The notes: generated from the letters alone by a model not told the origin. Counted from the first letter of the stretch, positions 47,591-59,118 are shown. The stretch is DNA of 64,000 nt from Sycobia sp. Sy_11 (GCA_018907035.1 JACCIC010000003.1:6887501-6951500), one strand, 5' to 3'. Numbers and translations: made by a program.

Positions 47591-47700
47591 AGGAGGAGGC
47601 GAGGAAAACAGTGAGGGGATGAGAGGGGCAGCGACCGATATATCGAGTTTATCGCGCACATCGAACGCGCGGGGGCGAGTCCGACAGAAAGCAAGAGAGG

Positions 47701-47723
47701 GAGAGAGAGAGAGAGAGAGAGAG
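47701..47723. repeat. (GA)n microsatellite, 23 bp
   Basis: Perfect GA run, third of the group. Confidence 0.97.
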
Positions 47724-48485
47724 TAGGAGCCACGGACGTTCCCGTACGCGGTTAATATGCAAAGTGAGGCACGCGCTCAGTGGATGTCGCAGACACACAC
47801 ATACGCCTTTTCTCACGTTGATATAGCCGAGGGGTTCGAGAACCAAGTATGTAGTTTAAGCCGAGGAGAAGAGGGGGAAGGCGCCAGGGATGGTTAGTTT
47901 TTAAACGGAGGGGCTATATATTAGTTTATGACGGAATACTAGGATACGAAAAGGCCTATCCGACATATTATAATGATCGCTTCTACAGGTGCATTATGTT
48001 ATAAATACGTACAGGACTTTTTCCTTTATTAAAATCGTAATGCGAAATTCGCGACCAAATACTTGGATAGCATTCTGATATAAATTAATATTCGATGATA
48101 AAACAGAGATTATAATGCTATATTTGACCTACATCCGTCGTAAAATCCATCTCGAAAGTAACGGTTAGAATTAAACCGTGGCAGTATATAAATTGAATAC
48201 GTTAATATAATAATTTCCATATAACCGTATTTGCAGTGTGCGCACCGCTGTATTATTTCTTTTTCTTTTTATCTTTAGTCCCCGTAATTACAAGAGGGGG
48301 CATAAGCCGCATATTTAGCGCGCGAACCCGCTCATGTTTTATTCCGCGAAGCGGACGCGCGAGGGAAGGGAACGTTGGCCAAGGGAAAAACACAGTGCTT
48401 CATATATATAGATACGATTCGAAATACCAGATAATCAGCACGCGCGATCACGTCTGGACGAGCACTTTAACATATTGTGTATATA

Positions 48486-48488
<3 letters not shown>
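47724..48488. other. Mixed DNA, no gene
   Basis: About 760 bp, AT-rich at 47930-48230, with no supported gene. Confidence 0.65.

Positions 48489-48535
<47 letters not shown>
48489..48535. repeat. (AT)n microsatellite, 47 bp
   Basis: Perfect AT run. Confidence 0.98.
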
Positions 48536-48536
<1 letters not shown>

Positions 48537-48931
48537 CAGTACACAGAATATCATTCATGACTCACTTGCTATACATATATATAGAAAATTTTACTGAAGT
48601 TCGAGGGCGAGCAAGAGCGTGCGTATATTTATATAGTCGCCCAGTAGTCCGCGATGGACTCGCGCACCAAGCCATCTCACCTCATTGAAACAAGGGTAGG
48701 TCTGCGTCCCGTCTCCCTTCCTTCTCCCTCTCTGCCTATCTCCCTCTCTCCCCTCCCTTCGCTTCCCCCTATTTTTTTTTTTCGACGAAATGCACTTCCA
48801 CGTGTGCAACGAAAAAACGCGCGGCCACCCTCCCGCGTACACAGACGCGATTCCAAGAAAAGCCCGCTACTTATATGCGCATAGAAAACTGTACGTGCAC
48901 ACGTGCGCCGACACGAGCGCAGCTCGTTTAT

Positions 48932-48934
<3 letters not shown>

Positions 48935-48985
<51 letters not shown>
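48935..48985. repeat. (TA)n microsatellite, 51 bp
   Basis: Perfect TA run. Confidence 0.98.
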
Positions 48986-48988
<3 letters not shown>

Positions 48989-49308
48989 TATGTATGTAAA
49001 CGTAACTCAGGCAACGACCGCAAAGTGCAAGTTGGGCGGGGGGCAGGGTGGAATAGCGCCGGGGCATAAGAAGGAGCGAGGCGAAGAGATCGTAACACAC
49101 CGGGGGCCCAACCTACGTTGCAAGAATACTAATATGCCCCCTTGCGCTTGCTTATACATACATATATATACTATATACGCGGAGGGGGACAGCCCCATAT
49201 GTATGCACAACTCTGCTCCAAGGGGGACAATGTAGCCGTCCCGGGGGGGTCGGAGCGAGAGGGTGTCGCCTCGCGCTGTCTTTCCTTTTCTACATTTCTC
49301 TCTTACTG

Positions 49309-49310
49309 TC

Positions 49311-49367
<57 letters not shown>
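49309..49367. repeat. (CT)n microsatellite, 59 bp
   Basis: A 12-bp run, a CC slip, then a perfect 46-bp CT run. Confidence 0.98.
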
Positions 49368-49371
<4 letters not shown>

Positions 49372-50340
49372 CTTTCTCTTTCCCGCAATTTTTAACGTCG
49401 TACGATTGTAGACGCACCGTTTCCATGGTTACCTGCATGCTGTGCATCCACTGTACTCTTCTTCTTCCTAATTTCATTATACGCATTAGGAGGTTAGCCT
49501 AATTCAGATATAAATCCTATCCGCCTATTCAGAATTCAGCTCATAAATTGTTGTTTTTGTAATTATAAATTCAGTTTTCAGTGCCGTACAGCAACTTTTA
49601 CGTCTTTACGTCTATTTTTCCAACATTTTTGGAGTGAAAATATATCACATTCAACATTATTATAAAATCACTTTGTTTCCTGTTAGCATTGTTCTTTTAC
49701 ATACTATCTATTAAAATTAGTTGTAGATTCAAAACAGAATATATTGTTCAGACTTACATATAAACTTTGCGAGCTTTTTCATTTACTCTAACTAGGTAAC
49801 TTGAGAAATGAACTCACCTGAAACAAACAGAAAGGAAAAGGTTCATTGTATATTTTAAATAAAGCAATCTTTACGTATTCTGCAATATTACATATATATT
49901 CTGTATATATTACAAAAAGAATAAATTATGATCCAAAATAATTGTTTATATTGCGTATAAATAATTTTAAAGTAAGGAATTGTAAAAAAAGCAGAATTGA
50001 AGACCAAATGAATATGCATTAAAATTTTTTGAAAGTAAAATCTTGTTACTTAAAAACTCTAATGATAATATTATTTCGGTCTTTCAAACAGCCGAATGTC
50101 TACGAAGCAACGCACTTGACTTGGAGTATTATTTACAGATATAATATTAAATAATAAATGCCAAAAATCCACTTTTAAACTCATGCTCTAATTTCATCAA
50201 AACAGAATCAGCTCAAGATTCACTGTCTATAATTCGATTGCAGAAATCTGAAATTGAAGAAAATATAGCGCAAAAAATAGTCTGATGCATCACAAAAAAA
50301 GAAAAAAAAACAGACAATATTAGCCTCTATTTTCCAGCCG
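49368..50340. other. AT-rich unique DNA, no gene
   Basis: Almost 1 kb of AT-rich, microsatellite-free sequence without supported frames. Confidence 0.75.
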
Positions 50341-50642
50341 AACAAATGTCGAATTTATTCAAACCGAGTCGCAACCCATTTTTCTGTCCCTCTCGTTGCC
50401 GACGAGTTATTTACACGATTTTCGGTTCGCGCGATAAACCCGCGTCAGCCCTTCAACTTTTCGAAACCTTTATAATGGAGAACCCGGCGCTCGTCCTCGA
50501 GCGCCCGCGCGCCCGTCTCCCGTCTATACCGTAGCAGTAGGTAATTGAATATAGCCAGTATACACAGCCGAACGTTAGTTCGCCAAAGCATGAAAGTGCG
50601 AAGCTCGTCAAATTCAAGGCTCTCGATATATATATATATATA

Positions 50643-50661
50643 GGAAACGAGACGCGTTTCC
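50643..50661. other. 7-bp perfect hairpin
   Basis: GGAAACG and CGTTTCC are exact complements across the 5-nt loop AGACG. Confidence 0.45.
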
Positions 50662-50820
50662 GGATTTTCTCGCGCTTGTTTACCGTTCTGCGATGCGTCA
50701 ACGCAGAGAAGCGTTGTCTATACAGCCGAGGCAGCTGTCGCAGAAAAAAATCGACTGGTGCACGGGGATGCGCGCGTTCGTTTCTCGCTATTTTTGCGGG
50801 AGCGCGAGTATATTTGCGCG

Positions 50821-50876
50821 GTGAAAATTTGCGTCGCGAGAATTCGCCGTGAAAATTTGCGCCGTGATCAATTGTA
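50821..50876. repeat. 28-bp tandem duplication
   Basis: GTGAAAATTTGCG occurs at 50821-50833 and 50849-50861, exactly 28 bp apart. The remaining halves have diverged. The preceding bases (50812-50819) repeat ATTTGCGC a third time. Confidence 0.6.
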
Positions 50877-51029
50877 AAGGAACACGGGCAGAAAGACGGT
50901 AGAACGACGGCCGACGAGTATTTCAATATATCTATATATATACCGTGATCGTCTTTCCGAAGAAGAGATTTCGAAAACGGCGAGGAAAAATTGTTACTCT
51001 TGCTTCAAAGTGTGCATGGGAGTACAAAA

Positions 51030-51032
<3 letters not shown>

Positions 51033-51066
<34 letters not shown>
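51033..51066. repeat. (GT)17 microsatellite
   Basis: Perfect GT run. Confidence 0.98.
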
Positions 51067-51070
<4 letters not shown>

Positions 51071-51248
51071 ACAAACGCAATTAACGTAGTGAAAGACGTG
51101 GAAAATAAAGAAGGAGAAGGAGAGCGAAAGGAAAAGTACTGGATAGTGGTACAGAGAACGAGCGACGAAAGGCAGAGGGGATGAAGATTGAAAAAGACGC
51201 ACAGATAACGAGCGCGAAGATGAAGTGGGAAAGGTATGAAGAGAGGAT

Positions 51249-51267
51249 GAGAGAGAGAGAGAGAGAG
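51249..51267. repeat. (GA)n microsatellite, 19 bp
   Basis: Perfect GA run in purine-rich DNA. Confidence 0.95.
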
Positions 51268-51713
51268 CGAGGGGGATAGAGAAAGAGCGCGCGTGGGATG
51301 AGTTGAGATAAGGAATTAGCCCCAGCAGATTTCCCTAATGAGTTCCCTTTTACTTCGTTCCACATGAGCGATATCCTTCTTCTTTCGCTACTCTCGGCGA
51401 GTCGTATCCACCCTGCCCTCTCTCTCGTCCCCGTCGTGCGCGCCTATCTTCCAAGGCTCATAACGAGCAGCCGAGAGACCGCGCGAGATAGAAGAAGAAA
51501 GGGAGACGGAGTGAGAAAAAAAGAAAACCTTCGGGTATGTGTGAGGGTGGGGGTGGAAGCATATTATTCTTCAAAATTTCGAAACTTTTGATGTTTTTTA
51601 ATGACGTGCGCGTGTGGCGGACGCGAAACTTTTCTTTTTTTCGACAAAGGACGTGTCCATCTTCAAATTCTCCCGTCTTTTGTGTCCCAGAGAAAGAAGA
51701 AGAGGGGTTTCCT

Positions 51714-51739
51714 TCTCTCTCTCTCTCTCTCTCTCTCTC
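51714..51739. repeat. (TC)13 microsatellite
   Basis: Perfect TC run. Confidence 0.97.
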
Positions 51740-53888
51740 CGCGCTATTGAGAGAGAAATCACCGCGCGGATGCAGAAAAATAATTGGAGAACTGCGCAAA
51801 CATAATTAACATCTACGTGTGCGATCGTACTCCCCGGAGGAATATCGCGTGGATCGTGGAAATATCGCGATATGACAGTAAAATTGTCGTATTTGTTTTT
51901 TTGTTACACAGATCATGATTGGATCTATTGTTAAATCGAGTTGCGAATGAGAGAAGCGATATGCTACGTAATATTCCATGAAAGGTGCCTTAAATCGCGT
52001 ACTAAAATACATTATTGAATAAAAACCTAGATACTCATAATAAATTAAAAGTTTATTAATGTCTATGAAAATTATTCTAATAATTTTTTCCCCAGGCTTC
52101 GGCTAGTTTTTGCACTGAGATGAATAATATCATCTAATTGAGATTGTGATTTTGATTTTACGCATTATTTTTTATTAATTAAACATATAAATATATTTAT
52201 ATTTTACATCGATAATGATCATTTTAAAAAAAAAGTATTACAAATGTAATATTCTCTATTCAGGAATTGTTTCAAGGTCCCATGGAATGCCGCCTTTTCC
52301 CGACAATGCGTCAGAGAAGAATTATTTTCTATCATGATTCTAAAAATACTCTCATACATGCGGCTTGTTCAGTGGTCTCAATAGCATCCGCGTATATAAA
52401 TTATTGCTTTCACATACACGATGAGAGAACATTGTTTGAATTTGAATGAAGGAATGTATGTGATACGTAGATAAAACCTGTCGATCTAAATTTAACATTT
52501 CTACTGATTTTTCATGAGAATTTAATCATACGCATTTTTTCAAATGCAATGTTTTTAATTAAAAATATAAATTTTTTTCACGCGCGTAAGGTGCAAAATA
52601 AATCCCTTGTACTAATTTCCTTAAATTAAATTTATATTTGTGGAAATGATATTTGTCAACAGTTTTCACTAGTATATATTTCTCCTATATTTGAGCAACT
52701 GCATATATTGACTATAGGAGCTGAATAATGTGTAGCCATAAAACTTTTTTTTCCTGGGGCTCTATGGTTTAGCTATGTCGGACAAATAAAGGAAACAACT
52801 TTTAATATTTGCAAACTCATGTGCGTATATATATATATGTATTGTTATTATTGGATTAGGATAAATAATACATTCCATTATAAATTTAGTAAGAGATTAA
52901 TTGTCGAATACGAACTCGTTTGTAATTCAGAAAACTAGAATTTAAATCGCACAGCATTCCGCCATCACATGCTTTCGTTCTATTGTATAAACAAATCTCA
53001 GCAAATTCTAAACATTAAAAAAGTTTAAGTCCGTTGGGAAGAAATGCGATGGTTCCCTTTATAATTATCAGCTGCTGTTTAAGACAGAAAAAGGGACGCG
53101 ATTTAATTTTAATCGCAGAGAAGAAGGAAAAAAATAGAAATGGTTAGAATAGAAGAGAAAGAGCTAGAGTGAGAGAGAGAATGGAAAAATAGCGGGAAAT
53201 TTTTCAGAGAAGAAAAGCGACTCAAAAATTCAACGAAAAGTCATAGTAATGCAGAGTAATGCAGAAGCCAAAGAGAGAGACAGCAAAGCCCGTAGAATGA
53301 AACGGAGGAGCTTCACAAGCAAAATTAAATAAAAACGTGGATGAAAAGATAGTGCGAAAAGGGAAAATAAAGCGTGTCGGGTGACAAAAAGCTCGGTTAA
53401 AAATTGGTGGCGGAAGGGATGTGGGGCAGAGATCGGAGTAACGCGAGCGAGAAAAAACGAGTAGGCTCGGATAAAGTCAAAGATATACAGGACGCGCGGA
53501 AGTGCGGGGGAGAGGGCGGTTAGAGAAGTTGAAAAAGGAAGAGGTGAGAGAGGAACGCGAGAGAAATGAGAGAAAGAGAAAGAGAGAGGAAGAGAGAGTG
53601 ATGGCGATACAACGAATTAAAATAAGAAGGACGAGCATGTAGAGCGAGTGATTCGAGAACAAGAGATCGAGAGGGACAGAGAGCGAGAACAGTGGAAAAC
53701 TTTCGAGCTTTATTAAGTCTGACTGCGTCCTGCCTTATCTCCGCGGCCGAGCTACGAGGACGACGACTTCTTTTATTCCCTTTCTGCACCGCACCTCCCC
53801 CGCCCCTCAGCCCTTTTCTCTATTTTCGTATCTTCTCCCGACCCCTTGTCCTAGTAAAGCTATACGTTGGCTCTGCACGTTTGCGAAA

Positions 53889-53893
<5 letters not shown>
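51740..53893. other. AT-rich then purine-rich DNA, no gene
   Basis: 51800-53080 is AT-rich and free of long repeats. 53090-53700 is purine-rich with GA-like sequence. A tandem 10-bp dimer AGTAATGCAG sits at 53245-53264. No frame is supported. Confidence 0.65.

Positions 53894-53932
<39 letters not shown>
53894..53932. repeat. (AG)n microsatellite, 39 bp
   Basis: Perfect AG run. Confidence 0.98.
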
Positions 53933-53936
<4 letters not shown>

Positions 53937-54336
53937 GAGAGACAGAGAGAAGGAGACAGAGAAAGGGTAAGAGAGATAGCCAGGAGAGGACGAGCCCGTG
54001 TGCAGACCGTAAATTCATATCTCGAATAATTTTCACCCTGCTCTCTCGCTTGGATCTCCTTCCTCGCGCGCTACCGCTACCGCTGGCTGCTGCTGCTGCT
54101 GCAGACACTCGCTGCCCGAGTTCCGCGGCGCGCTTTGGCCAGCGGCCAGACCGTACTGTTCTCTCTCACTTTCTCCGCGCGTCTTTTCCTCTCTTTTCGC
54201 CCCCCCCCACCGTCGCCCCTCACGCGTCATCTCTATCCCCCCTTTGCTCTCACGTTCAATGTACACTTTATATCGCCGTGAAGCGTCTTTTTTCCCCCCC
54301 TTCGTCTTCTAGATTTTCTGAATTCCCCTTCCTTCC

Positions 54337-54356
54337 CTCTCTCTCTCTCTCTCTCT
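54337..54356. repeat. (CT)10 microsatellite
   Basis: CT run in C/T-rich DNA. A short (CTG)5 run lies upstream at 54087-54101. Confidence 0.95.
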
Positions 54357-54642
54357 TTCTTTTTCTCTCCATCTCACTTCACGTCGCGCTTTTCTCATGC
54401 TATACGGTCCTGAGGCGCGCTTCTCTGCGCTCTTCTCGTCGCTGCCGCCGCCAAATGGCGTCATGAAATTCAAATGTCCCTCCCAACGAATTTATGGTTG
54501 TTGAGAGGAATGTACGCGTTTAACTTTATTTAATAGGCCACCGCGGGCCGGGGCCACCACACAGCCGTCGGCGGCCGAGTTATGGATTTTAAGAGGATGT
54601 CTTTTTGTAATTATAACCCGCGCGAGCGCGGAATCAGCTAAG

Positions 54643-54663
54643 GAGAGAGAGAGAGAGAGAGAG
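54643..54663. repeat. (GA)n microsatellite, 21 bp
   Basis: Perfect GA run. A YY1/Pho-like CAAATGGCG element lies about 185 bp upstream (54452-54460). Confidence 0.95.
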
Positions 54664-55390
54664 TGGAAAAGAGACGACGGAGAAGAGACGGTAAGAAGGG
54701 GGTACAGGTAAAACGCAAATGAAAGCGAAAGGGAAAGGGGAAAAAATTCGATGAAAGCGCGCCGCATAAATTTTACGGAGAGGGGAAAGAGACACGTAGA
54801 GAGAGAGAGAGGTGTGCTTGTGGCGATGAAGTACAGCGGCTGAAGAAACTTTTTAATTGTAAAATTAATGGTACGTGGTGAGCACTTCAGAAATACGGTA
54901 CTAGTGCGATAAAAACGTTTTATCTGATTAATATCGCGGATATATGATCGTAATTATTTGTTACTCTTCAGCTTCTGTGTGCTATAAAATACAATATAAT
55001 AATTATATAGATACAGAATATTTCATTTATGAAAATCTATTGAAGCTATTTATTAATAACCACTTCAATCGGCCGTAATGATTTTCTCGAAATAAAGGAT
55101 TTTTCTCGACCCGTAACGAGGACGATAATCGCAGAAAGAGCGTAGCGGCGTGCGTAAACGACTCCCCCCCCCCCGACCATTAAAGAAAAAGTGGGGAGAA
55201 TTTTGGCGCTGGCGCACAGACCAGGGGCGAAAGAAGAATAGCCCCGGCGAAATTAAGAATTAAAAAGACATGCGGCATGGGTAATGGAAAAGATAAATGT
55301 AAGAAAATTAAAGTACCCTTCCTTCGCCCCTCTTTCTTCCCTCTCAACAGTTTTTGCGCGCACTTATATTACATATATATATTACATCTA
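54664..55390. other. Purine-rich then AT-rich DNA, no gene
   Basis: About 730 bp with a C10 run near 55165. No supported frame. Confidence 0.65.
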
Positions 55391-55397
55391 TGTGTGC

Positions 55398-55491
<94 letters not shown>

Positions 55492-55520
55492 GTATGTGTG
55501 TGTGTGTATGTGTGTATGTG
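55391..55520. repeat. (GT)n microsatellite, about 130 bp
   Basis: The longest repeat of the window. A perfect 85-bp GT core (55402-55486) is flanked by GT sequence with single C or A interruptions. Confidence 0.98.
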
Positions 55521-55618
55521 TTAAAGAAAGAAAAACAAGACGGTGCATATACGAGTCTGGCGCAAACTCGCGGCCCCAAGTTCTGAAACATGCATGGGTC
55601 GTCTATTCGGATCGATTA

Positions 55619-55621
<3 letters not shown>

Positions 55622-55672
<51 letters not shown>
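55622..55672. repeat. (TA)n microsatellite, 51 bp
   Basis: Perfect TA run about 100 bp after the long GT repeat. Confidence 0.98.
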
Positions 55673-55675
<3 letters not shown>

Positions 55676-55866
55676 CAAACGCACGCTGCTATAGAGCGAA
55701 AGAGGAGCGAGAAGGCTCTCGAACTTATCAAAGTTTTCCCGATAAGCCGAGATTTGAAATTACTTATTTATGCGTTACGAGATGGGGGAGGGGGCAGCGT
55801 CGATCGAATAACCTACGAAGCTCTTTGATCGTTCTACTATACTTGTCCGAAAATTAACGGAAGAGC

Positions 55867-55922
<56 letters not shown>
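55867..55922. repeat. (GA)n microsatellite, 56 bp
   Basis: GA runs of 13 and 42 bp with one T interruption. Confidence 0.98.
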
Positions 55923-55924
<2 letters not shown>

Positions 55925-56051
55925 TACCTTTTCGCCGCAGAAGCCGTCTGATAGATAGTGCAATTTCCTAGAGTCGAATTAAGTGAGAGTTTTAGTTTTA
56001 ATAAGTGTTATTAGTATTCATTCATTTCGCCATCTCTTAGATATAGATATA

Positions 56052-56118
56052 TTTCATTTTTTTTAATAATCATCAAGTATCAAATACTTGGTGATTGTCC
56101 GAATAAAAATAATTGAAA
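56052..56118 (+). ncRNA. 67-nt imperfect hairpin, unknown
   Basis: The apical stem pairs 56066-56080 with 56084-56098: 15 pairs, of which two are G-U when read on the plus strand, closing on a CAA loop. A basal stem pairs 56052-56065 with about 56104-56118, with two T-T mismatches and an asymmetric bulge on the 3' side. The length is in the range of insect microRNA precursors, but the 3-nt loop and AU-rich base are not typical. A foldback or miniature transposon remnant, or chance, is equally possible. Confidence 0.25.
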
Positions 56119-56121
56119 CTT

Positions 56122-56140
56122 TTCCAATAATTCATTGGAA
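56122..56140. other. 7-bp perfect hairpin
   Basis: TTCCAAT and ATTGGAA are exact complements around the loop AATTC, immediately after the 67-nt hairpin. Confidence 0.45.
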
Positions 56141-56395
56141 TATCTATATATTTTCTGGTACATTCTATATTGTCATAATATTTGTAAACGTGACTAGAAA
56201 CTATATAAGTTTGCATATTCTATACGATTGAGATTTTTCTGCCAGTAGACCAATGCAGTACTGACCAAACTAGGCCTTTATTTAGGTTTTTCAATATGAT
56301 CGAAGCAAGTTAATTTTTCTAATTATTCATTATTTACACACCTTATCCAGCAAGAAAGGAAAAGCTACATCAGCAACAAAAACAAAACACTTCAG

Positions 56396-57260
56396 CTCGC
56401 GGAGATATTATCAATTTTTTCCCCGCTATATACGCGCACGCGTGCGCCGAGCTCCCACGAGTTTTGCAAAACTTCACTCTGACAAATTGAACCCTTTGTC
56501 ACAGGAATCTCGCGCCGGAGTAGATAAGAGGGAGAGCGCGCAACGAGGCGTGCTGTCGAGCCGTACTCGCGCGCATTGCGCCCCGCCGTGAAATTCCGCG
56601 GGCTTAGCGCGCGAGACTGCGCGCGAGGCCAGGTGGGAGGAATGAAGCGGAAGAGAAAGAGGAACGAGGCGGGGGGAGGGGGCGATGGAACAAACGGCTC
56701 GAAAGTCAAAACGCGAAAGTCGCGCACGGCACGCGCAACGTTGCAGCTTGTCTCGTTGTGCGCGCGCGCGCGCGCGCGTCGCCGTCGACGATCGACCTAC
56801 ATCGGGCCGCGTTGACTGATGCGCGTGCACAGCGGCAGCGACGACGGCAGCGGGAACAGCGGCACAAGGAACAGCAGCGTCGCGTCGCCGAGACGGATGC
56901 GCGACGGCACGCGCGAGCGCGCGTTTCGCGTATTCGCTCGGCCCCCTCCCGCCCCTCCCGTTCTCTCCGGCGCTCTCTTTCTTTTTTTTCCCGACAATGC
57001 GCCCGCTCGTTCGCGCGCTCTTCGAAATCCTCGGTACGTCTCGCTCGATATTTCGCCCGGTGCCGTCGAGCTCTCCGGCCGGAGTGCCTCCGCTGCGTTG
57101 GTATAGGAACGCATACGTGACCAATCGATTTTTCTAGCTTTTTGCTCCACGTGCCCTACCCCGTGCACCTACCCCCCCTTGCCCTCATCCACCCTTGAGA
57201 ATTCTTTACGACCGAGCGTTTCCCGTGTTTACCGATGGCGGCGCGTATGCCTCAGCCGCC
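56396..57260. other. Long CpG-dense block
   Basis: The largest CpG-dense block in the window. It contains (GC)9 at 56760-56778 and ends near GATGGCGGC (57234-57242). Both strands are open for long distances (for example 56474-57124 minus, which starts with TTG), giving Arg/Ala-rich products typical of stop-poor GC-rich DNA. A promoter or regulatory role is possible but no transcript structure is visible. Confidence 0.5.
56760..56778. repeat. (GC)n tract, 19 bp
   Basis: Perfect GC alternation, strongly Z-DNA-prone, in the middle of the CpG-dense block. Confidence 0.95.
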
Positions 57261-57330
57261 ATCAACGGCGCGGCTTATTTGCACGGTTAATAAGCGCGCT
57301 CGAATAAAATCCCTAAGTGTTGTATATATG

Positions 57331-57334
<4 letters not shown>

Positions 57335-57373
<39 letters not shown>
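57335..57373. repeat. (AT)n microsatellite, 39 bp
   Basis: Perfect AT run. Confidence 0.97.
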
Positions 57374-57376
<3 letters not shown>

Positions 57377-58482
57377 CATACACCTACACACACGCACACA
57401 TATATACATCATTAAAGCGATTGAGAAGGGCCGGGGATTATTTACGTTTTAATACTGACACGCTTTGGTGAATTAAACACGCATTTATTAACGATCTTTC
57501 TTTTCTGATGCTTCATTCTAGAAACAGTTTAAGAGATGTATATTATATATATAATTAACACTCGTTGAAATGTATGTGTATAAATCCGCTCGCTCGAAGC
57601 TGAATATTATATCGAATTAAACCGTATATACAGTTAATATTTAATCGGATTTATAAGCCTCCGTTAAAACCACGCACCATATTTATTCGCCCAGATTTTC
57701 AACGCTTCGCTATAGAATTCGAGGGTTTTCCCTGTTTGTACAAAGATTTACAAAATAATACAAAGTACCTCGACGCGCTTGAAAGGTTAGCGGTGGTCCC
57801 GCGGTCTTTGCACCGATCTCCGCGCATTTATAAATCTAAACATTCCCCTCCTATCCAATTTCACGAGTATTTAAGCGATTTAAAAGAAAATCCCGACTGA
57901 ATCGACTACGTAAAGCATAGCTCATCTCGAGGGCGCGAGTCCTCGTGCGCCGGGAGCTCGCGTCAGCCGGGAACGAATTAATTCTCGCCCTTTCGCGTGG
58001 CAAATCCGCATGATTCGCGTTGCACTGCTGGGGACACAAGAAAATAAAAATCACCGTCTCGAGCAAGATTTCGAAATTTCCTTTCAAATCCCCCTTGATA
58101 TTCGAGCCAAAAGGAAAGGATACTGCGTAGCGAGCGCTGTATTTTACATAAAACAGCTATGCGTATACCGCGACGTCTTTTGAATTTCGACCTCGTGCTG
58201 ATTGCACAAAAAAGCCGAGATCGGCCGTATACATTTGTAAACAAAGTGCATCTGGTAATTCCCGAGCGAGTTACTAAGCATACCAATGGGTAGTACGTAT
58301 AGAGTATAAGGCTAAGAATTTAATCTTGAGAGACCTAAGAACTATATAATTTCATCCTCACCCTCTTACGATCCCGACTTTCTTCCCATTCCCCCACGTT
58401 CGACTTCGAATAGAGATATCGAAAACAATTTCAATTTGAAAAGTTTAGACGCTCGAGTGTAAGAGCGAGGAAGAGCGCAAAA
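57374..58482. other. AT-rich to mixed unique DNA, no gene
   Basis: No long repeat. Minus-strand frames at 57851-58087 and 57978-58286 overlap each other and show no recognised domain. Confidence 0.6.
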
Positions 58483-58517
58483 GAGAGAGAGAGATAGAGA
58501 GATAGAGAGAGAGAGAG
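58483..58517. repeat. Imperfect (GA)n tract
   Basis: GA repeat with regularly spaced T substitutions (GATAGAGA). Confidence 0.94.
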
Positions 58518-58697
58518 GGAGCGAGAAAGAGTAAGAGTGGGAGGGAATGACGGAGGGTGAACGTCGATACGGCGAGTTATTTCAAATACTTCTGCAATAT
58601 TCAAATATCAGGATCATCCTTTAATAAGTTCTACATTTTCTTCTAACACAGTCTTGTTATTCTCCCTTTTCTTCCATATTTTGCAATATTTAATATA

Positions 58698-58739
58698 ATA
58701 AATATTTATTAAATAATTATAAATATTTATTAATAATTT
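58698..58739. repeat. 21-bp tandem duplication, AT-only
   Basis: ATAAATATTTATTAA occurs at 58698-58712 and 58719-58733. Each copy contains the palindrome AAATATTT. Confidence 0.6.
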
Positions 58740-59118
58740 AAACGCGTTGGATACTTCAAGGACATATATTACTCTTTCTTTAAAAGGTTAATATATATAA
58801 CTTTAAAATGGACATGCCGGTATTCCAAAAAATAAATTCAGGCTAGATTATCAAACAAACGGTGAACAACATCTTACAAATTAGAAATTTCGACAATAAT
58901 TTTCTCTTTCGTTAGAATGCAATTTGCATTGTTGACTGTGCAATGCGCATCAGCAGGAATATCCAGTTTGGAACGCCCGTGCGTCTCGTTATGCATCGAC
59001 AGGAGATAAAACGGGAGACGATACGCGTAAAAAAGAGCGAAAATAGGGAGAACGAACGGGGCAAACGTAGTCTTACACCAAATGTACGTGACAGGGCTTT
59101 TCGAGCATTCTCTCTCTT
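58740..59118. other. AT-rich then mixed DNA, no gene
   Basis: No supported gene. Confidence 0.65.

Larger units (their letters stand above)
50341..50950. promoter_or_regulatory. Promoter-like CpG-rich patch
   Basis: An isolated GC/CpG-rich patch inside several kb of AT-rich DNA. It holds a 7-bp hairpin (50643-50661), a second 6-bp hairpin (50699-50716) and a 28-bp duplication carrying TTTGCG/TTTGCGCC elements that resemble E2F sites (50812-50876). No convincing exon was found; the 157-codon minus-strand frame (50453-50926) opens with TTG. The regulatory role is inferred from composition. Confidence 0.3.
55923..56395. other. AT-rich unique DNA
   Basis: Apart from the two adjacent hairpins (56052-56140) nothing was recognised. 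Confidence 0.7.

Noticed and set aside
52267..52449. 60-codon plus-strand frame in AT-rich DNA
   Set aside because: It opens with TTG, is short and shows no recognisable similarity.
55284..55591. Cys-Val and Thr-His repeat peptides
   Set aside because: They are frame translations of the 130-bp GT repeat.
56474..57124. 216-codon minus-strand frame
   Set aside because: It starts with TTG, is Arg/Ala-rich and overlaps equally long frames on the other strand; this is an effect of CpG-rich composition.
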